Shown here: positions 33,101-36,149 of the stretch, piece after piece
Layout: every line of letters starts with the position of its first letter
Position numbering within the stretch: the stretch's first letter is position 1
Assembly: GCA_003989065.1 (NCBI GenBank)
Contig: RXIW01000036.1
Span: forward strand, 1-36,149
DNA: 36,149 bases
From: Candidatus Competibacteraceae bacterium
GTDB lineage: Bacteria; Pseudomonadota; Gammaproteobacteria; Competibacterales; Competibacteraceae
Reading direction: 5' to 3'
Made by a program: the position numbers and the translations under genes
Notes under the pieces: model-generated
What the model was told of the DNA's origin: nothing
Databases searched by the model: none
Seen by the model: the letters and a program-made list of their open reading frames with translations, nothing else

Positions 33101-34732
33101 GCCATACTGGACGAAAATGGTTGCTTCGTCACGATCAACCCCGCTTTCGAAACCGTGACCGGGTACTTTCTGAACCAGTGCGCCGGCGAACATTGGGAAT
33201 TTCTGCTTTCCGAGCGCCTGTCGCCAGACCAGTCCAACACGACCTGGGAGCATATGAAAACGGAGAGAGGCTGGCGCGGCGAGGTTTGGCTGCGGCGCAA
33301 GAGCGGCGAGGTATTCGCAGCGTGGATGACCATCGACGTGATCGATCCCGGCGAGGGCGATGTGCGCGGATATGTGGCTGTATTCGCCGACATCAGCACC
33401 GTCAAGGAGGCCGAAAAGCGGCTGGAGTTTCTGGCTCATCACGATCCTCTCAGCGGTCTGGCCAACCGCACCATGTTTCACGAGCGAGTGGTCCACGTGC
33501 TCGCCCGGGCAGAGCGCCGAAAACGCCTGGTCGCTTTACTGTATCTGGATTTGGATGGTTTCAAGCATGTCAACGACAGTTTCGGGCACGAAGTGGGCGA
33601 CCGGGTGCTGGAACTAGCCGCAGAGCGACTCAGGGGGTGTGTACGCGCGGAAGACATGCTAGCGCGGCTTGGCGGCGATGAGTTCGGGGTGCTGCTGGAA
33701 GATATCGCGGAGCCTTGGAGCGCCGCCCTGGTGGCGGAAAAGATCATCGAAGGGCTATCCGCACCGTTCGTGGTGGACGAGCGCGAGCTGGTTCTCGGCG
33801 CCAGCATCGGCATCAGCCTCTTTCCGACGGATGGCGAAAATGCATCGGCGTTGACCCGCAACGCCGACACGGCCATGTATCGCGCCAAGGCGCGCGGCGG
33901 CAATGTCGTTCACTTCTATACGCCGGCGCTGACCGAAGTCGTGCAGCGACGGGTGTCGACCGAAACCGGGCTGCGCCGAGCCATGGATGGCAACGAACTG
34001 GAGCTTTACTTTCAGCCCATCATGGAAATCGGCTCACAGCGAATCGTCGGTGTCGAGGCACTCCTGCGCTGGCGCGCGCCGGGGCGAGGCGTTCTTTTGC
34101 CCGAGAACTTCATGCCGATCGCCGAACTGTCCGGCCTTATCATCCAAATCGGCGAACATGTGATCGACCTAGCGTGCGCACACCTCGCCGCGTGGCGCGA
34201 CCGGACTTTGTCCGTACCGCGGCTTTCGATCAACGTGTCAGCTCGCCAATGCATGGACGAGGAGTTTCCGGTCGTTTTCAGGCGAATTCTCGAAAAGCGC
34301 GGCATATCGGCTAGCACACTCGATTTGGAGATCACAGAAAGCTGTTTTCTCGACAAGAACGCATCCAGCCAAATCCTTCTGGCGCTCAAACAAGTCGGCG
34401 TAGGTCTCACGATCGACGATTTCGGTACCGGTTACGCGACTCTCGCCTCTCTTCGCCACGTTCCAGTGAACGCGATCAAGATCGATCGCGCTTTTGTGAA
34501 CGACATCGATAGCGGGAAGGACGATGGAGCCATCGCGAAAGCGGTGGTCGCGCTCGGCAAAAGTCAAAATTTGCGGATCGTGGCCGAAGGCGTCGAAACC
34601 AGCAGGCAATTGGAATTTTTAGGAAAAATCGGATGTGATGCCTGCCAGGGTTATTGGGTTGCACCACCCATGGCGGCTGAAACATTTCTCGGCTGGCTCG
34701 AAGAAAACCAGCAACGGATCGACACGGCCTGA
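30143..34732 (+). CDS. CheB-CheR-PAS-GGDEF-EAL multidomain signalling protein
   Basis: This encodes a 1529-residue soluble protein. A CheB methylesterase domain (about 20-190) has Ser28 in GIGASAGG, His55 in VQHLDP and Asp147 in GTGSDG. A CheR methyltransferase domain follows (about 210-470), with the SAM motif VPGCASGEEAYSL near 322-334. A long coiled coil (about 640-735) and three PAS domains (about 740-1090) come next. Then a GGDEF domain (motif 1177-1181, with an RxxD inhibitory site RAED just upstream) and an EAL domain (EALLRW from 1305, NVSARQ, LEITES, DDFGTGY, IKIDR, AEGVET). All catalytic sets look intact, so it could both make and break cyclic-di-GMP. The CheB receiver is missing. 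The ATG at 30143 follows GGAGG, so the frame from 30104 is not used. Confidence 0.93.
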   Translation: MNIKTSIIQPSENHESTPVFPVVGIGASAGGLEALKQFFTAMPPATGLAFVLVQHLDPNHESLMADLLAKYTSMPVMQAVDELHVAPNHVYVIPPNYYLSIRDRVLHLSPPTERRGMRMPIDHFLRSLAETLGEKAICVILSGTGSDGTLGLREIKGHGGMTMVQEPTTAQYDGMPHSALATGLVDYRLAVEAMPEVLVRYVQHPYVRGELTAEPKAAELPDDLGTAITIIRTKTGHDFHHYKKGTLGRRIARRMSLAMLESMHEYLELLRTSEDEVRDLVRDLLISVTSFFREPQAFAVLTTNVIPSLLEQDRSDEPIRLWVPGCASGEEAYSLTMLFMEAIQQSGKRVGLQVFATDIDTEALEVARAGIYPVSATADLPAEYLRQFFTRDGDYVSVKKPVREAVVFAVQNLIIDPPFSRLDLVSCRNLLIYLDNEVQTKVIRLFHFALRENGYLFLGNSETIGQRTDMFRAVSKKWRIYHRLDVPFNPRGPDYFPVVSEAATTSTRGLVGRAKATAGRQFAVRVEEKLLAEYAPAAVLVDRAGEALFFHGATSNYLEMPKGTATHEIVALAREGLRTILRSTLQKAVREKTVAETRRIALRSSSGNREVYLKVWPMDEADGTFLVCFDEEKEAALTSKVQAGEEALVKQLEYELKATREDLQITIEEVETANEELKAANEEVMSMNEELQSTNEELETSKEELQSLNEELSTVNNQLLDKVHELEATNNDLANLLSSTDIATLFLDADLRVRRYTPSATRMFALIQTDHGRFIGDVAQRFKNGVLADLCQQVLSDLKPFQEEVRGNDGSCLLLRILPYRTTDNRIDGVVLTFSDITEIKTAYAEAETRERQLRIVADALPVLIAHVDLQHRFRFVNGAYEDWFDLRKKDMLDEPLCQVFGATAYESLCPQLEKATSSKTVESTVRLVHHRLGERDVHMTCVPESTADGKVVGFYTLIHDITEQKKIERNLIAANTVFRSTAEAVAILDENGCFVTINPAFETVTGYFLNQCAGEHWEFLLSERLSPDQSNTTWEHMKTERGWRGEVWLRRKSGEVFAAWMTIDVIDPGEGDVRGYVAVFADISTVKEAEKRLEFLAHHDPLSGLANRTMFHERVVHVLARAERRKRLVALLYLDLDGFKHVNDSFGHEVGDRVLELAAERLRGCVRAEDMLARLGGDEFGVLLEDIAEPWSAALVAEKIIEGLSAPFVVDERELVLGASIGISLFPTDGENASALTRNADTAMYRAKARGGNVVHFYTPALTEVVQRRVSTETGLRRAMDGNELELYFQPIMEIGSQRIVGVEALLRWRAPGRGVLLPENFMPIAELSGLIIQIGEHVIDLACAHLAAWRDRTLSVPRLSINVSARQCMDEEFPVVFRRILEKRGISASTLDLEITESCFLDKNASSQILLALKQVGVGLTIDDFGTGYATLASLRHVPVNAIKIDRAFVNDIDSGKDDGAIAKAVVALGKSQNLRIVAEGVETSRQLEFLGKIGCDACQGYWVAPPMAAETFLGWLEENQQRIDTA

Positions 34733-34740
34733 TCGAAGGA

Positions 34741-34771
34741 ATGCCTCTTCCCGCACAGCAGGAAGAGGCAT
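34741..34771. terminator. Hairpin between convergent genes
   Basis: Perfect 11-bp arms ATGCCTCTTCC and GGAAGAGGCAT enclose a nine-base loop just after the GGDEF-EAL stop. The SDR gene ends 26 bases further on the opposite strand. There is no strong T-run, so it is at best a weak bidirectional terminator. Confidence 0.55.
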
Positions 34772-34796
34772 AGCAAGACCAAAGAATGACTTGCGG

Positions 34797-35555
34797 TTAA
34801 CGCATCCCGCCGCTGATGGCTAGGGTTTCGCCGGTCATATATTTGGAATCGTCGGAGGCGAGATAGACCGCCGTCGGTGCAATGTCGTCTACCTGCCCTA
34901 TACGGCCCAGCGGCGCGGCGTTTTCCACCCATTTGCGCATATCGCTTTCCGCAGAGGTAACGCCCATGGCTTGCGCGCCTTCGGTTTCGATCATGCCGGG
35001 ATTGATGGCGTTTACGCGGATCTTGCGCGGTCCGAGTTCCTTGGCCAGTACGCCGGTGATGACATCGACTGCGCCCTTGGTGGCCGTATAGACAACGGTG
35101 TTTGGCAGCATCAGCGTAGTGACGGCCGAACTGATGTTGATGATGCTACCCCCCTGGTCACCGAACAGCTTGACGGCCTCACGCGTCACCAGCAGCAGGC
35201 CGAGGACGTTGGTGTTGAACTGCTTATGGAATAGCTCTTCGGTGACATCTTCCAGCGACGAGAACTGATAAATACCAGCATTGTTAACCAAAATGTCAAG
35301 TTTGCCATAGGCTTTGCGTGTTTCGGCGAAGAGGTGCGCGACATCGGCGGCTTTGGCGACATCGCCTTTGACCGCGATAGCCTGGCCGCCCTTGGCGATA
35401 ATGGCGGCGACGGTTTTGTCGGCGCCTTCCTGACTGGAGGCGTAATTGACGACGACCTGCGCGCCTTCCGCCGCCAGATGCTGGGCGATGGCCGCGCCGA
35501 TGCCTTTGGATGCGCCGGTGACGACCGCGACTTTACCTTCGAGTTTCTTGACCAT
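34797..35555 (-). CDS. SDR-family oxidoreductase
   Basis: This 252-residue NAD(P)-dependent short-chain dehydrogenase belongs to the classical FabG-like group. Motifs are TGASKGIG (about 11-18), NNAG, Ser in NISSAV, the YxxxK pair in YTATK, and INPGMIET. The Tyr, Lys, Ser and Asn catalytic set is complete. The substrate is not predictable. The ATG at 35555 has AAGGGG upstream, so the longer frame to 35597 is not used. It is divergent from an ArsR-type regulator, with a dyad operator between them, so that regulator probably controls it. Confidence 0.9.
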   Translation of the reverse strand: MVKKLEGKVAVVTGASKGIGAAIAQHLAAEGAQVVVNYASSQEGADKTVAAIIAKGGQAIAVKGDVAKAADVAHLFAETRKAYGKLDILVNNAGIYQFSSLEDVTEELFHKQFNTNVLGLLLVTREAVKLFGDQGGSIINISSAVTTLMLPNTVVYTATKGAVDVITGVLAKELGPRKIRVNAINPGMIETEGAQAMGVTSAESDMRKWVENAAPLGRIGQVDDIAPTAVYLASDDSKYMTGETLAISGGMR

Positions 35556-35590
35556 GATATTCCCCTTGGGTTGGTTGGGCTTGTATAGCC

Positions 35591-35626
35591 AGTTCAATAA
35601 TTCGTTAGTTCACTATAATTGAACTA
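35591..35626. promoter_or_regulatory. Dyad operator between SDR and ArsR-type genes
   Basis: TAGTTCA (35606-35612) and TGAACTA (35620-35626) form a 7-bp inverted repeat whose spacer contains TATAAT. A third half-site, AGTTCAAT (35591-35598), pairs exactly with ATTGAACT (35618-35625). On the minus strand TTGCTA and TATAGT, 16 bases apart, make a promoter for the SDR gene across the dyad. The ArsR-type protein binding here would repress it. Confidence 0.6.
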
Positions 35627-35661
35627 TTGAAATTAGCAAGAGCAATCCCTAAAATTATTTT

Positions 35662-35973
35662 ATGAATTTCGTGCATCCATCGCGGGAAGACCTCACCTTG
35701 GGAGGCGTGCTGAGCGCGCTGTCCGATCCGACGCGGCTGCGCATTGTGCGGTTTTTATATGAGAACCGCGGCAATTGCGCTTCCTGTGCCGAGGCCGCAC
35801 CCTGTCCAAAAATGGCGAAATCAACGCTGTCCAATCATTTCCGCATTTTGCGCGAAGCCGGTTTGATCCATACCGTCAAACATGGCGTCGAGCATCGCAG
35901 CGTCCTACGCAAGGAAGATATCGATGCCCGGTTTCCGGGCCTGCTGGAACTGATCCTGAAACTGGCGGAATAG
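35662..35973 (+). CDS. ArsR-family winged-helix regulator with cysteine cluster
   Basis: This 103-residue regulator is a single ArsR winged helix: SALSDPTRLRIVRFL, the recognition helix KSTLSNHFRILREAGLI, and the wing VKHGVEHRSVLR. Between the first helices it carries CASCAEAAPC (about residues 39-48). These three cysteines could bind a metal or sense oxidants, although this position is not the classical ELCVCDL metal site. No clear ribosome-binding site precedes the ATG at 35662. It is divergent from the SDR gene and shares its operator region. Confidence 0.85.
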   Translation: MNFVHPSREDLTLGGVLSALSDPTRLRIVRFLYENRGNCASCAEAAPCPKMAKSTLSNHFRILREAGLIHTVKHGVEHRSVLRKEDIDARFPGLLELILKLAE

Positions 35974-36149
35974 AGGTTCTATCCGGCTCTGCTCGTGCTC
36001 TCGGCGTTACGGTGTCGATTCAACCTCGAGATGACGGAAAACCGACCTCTTCTGACATGCTATAAGCCTTACTTAGCGAATTTTATGATGAGGCATCGTT
36101 CAGGTAGGGAAGTTGGTGATTTCTATCCTGAAGATGGTATAAAAACGAT
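35974..36149. other. Window end, no supported gene
   Basis: The last 176 bases become AT-rich. A frame starting at ATG 36031 stays open to the end (39 codons, beginning MTENRPLL). It lacks a ribosome-binding site and matches nothing I know, so a new gene may start here but cannot be supported. Confidence 0.3.

Noticed and set aside
1-36149. tRNA, rRNA, CRISPR arrays, riboswitches of known classes
   Set aside because: None recognised by eye; a covariance-model scan was not possible, so weak candidates could have been missed.

Overview
The window looks like chromosomal DNA of a high-GC gammaproteobacterium. Most genes have strongly GC-biased third positions, and protein families typical of that class are present (MerR/CDF metal pair, NIT-ANTAR nitrate regulator, CheB-CheR-GGDEF-EAL fusion). 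Relatives of Competibacteraceae or purple sulfur bacteria would fit, but this is an impression and no rRNA or marker gene is present. I see no tRNA, rRNA, CRISPR array or complete insertion sequence. The only mobile-DNA hint is one tyrosine recombinase.

Layout. 0-1 kb: a PfkB sugar kinase cut by the window edge and a small DUF4124 periplasmic protein. 1-5.6 kb: homocysteine S-methyltransferase, a three-gene ABC exporter (adaptor, FtsX-like permease, ATPase) and a GNAT acetyltransferase. 5.6-8 kb: a lone integrase, a DUF924 protein and a two-CBS-domain protein. 8-8.5 kb: an AT-rich gene-free stretch with a perfect 15-bp inverted repeat. 8.5-10.6 kb: a divergent MerR regulator and CDF metal transporter around a clear MerR operator, then a DUF4239 membrane protein. 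10.7-18 kb: a minus-strand cluster of noticeably lower GC encoding a GlgX-type debranching enzyme, a SnoaL-like protein, a cholesterol-oxidase-like GMC oxidoreductase, a DJ-1/PfpI protein and an AGE-type epimerase fused to a STAS domain. 18.3-23.3 kb: an aldo/keto reductase and an NrtR-type Nudix regulator, divergent from a three-gene operon (J-domain/degenerate-kinase protein, vWA protein, divergent adenylosuccinate-synthetase paralogue). 23.3-27.6 kb: a nitrate/nitrite module made of a sigma-54-like promoter, a leader RNA, an FNT transporter, a PP2C-kinase and, convergently, a NIT-ANTAR regulator. 27.8-36.1 kb: PrpF isomerase, bacteriohemerythrin, a 1529-residue CheB-CheR-PAS-GGDEF-EAL protein, and an SDR/ArsR divergent pair.

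Two results stand out. First, the leader before the FNT transporter holds two hairpins, each with a six-base loop having A at position 1 and G at position 4. The 3' strand of the second hairpin is also the 5' strand of a strong intrinsic terminator. This is the architecture expected for ANTAR antitermination, and a NIT-ANTAR protein is encoded at the far end of the same module. Second, the NrtR/J-domain/vWA/PurA-like cassette and the debranching-oxidase-epimerase cluster are both coherent gene sets of unknown function.
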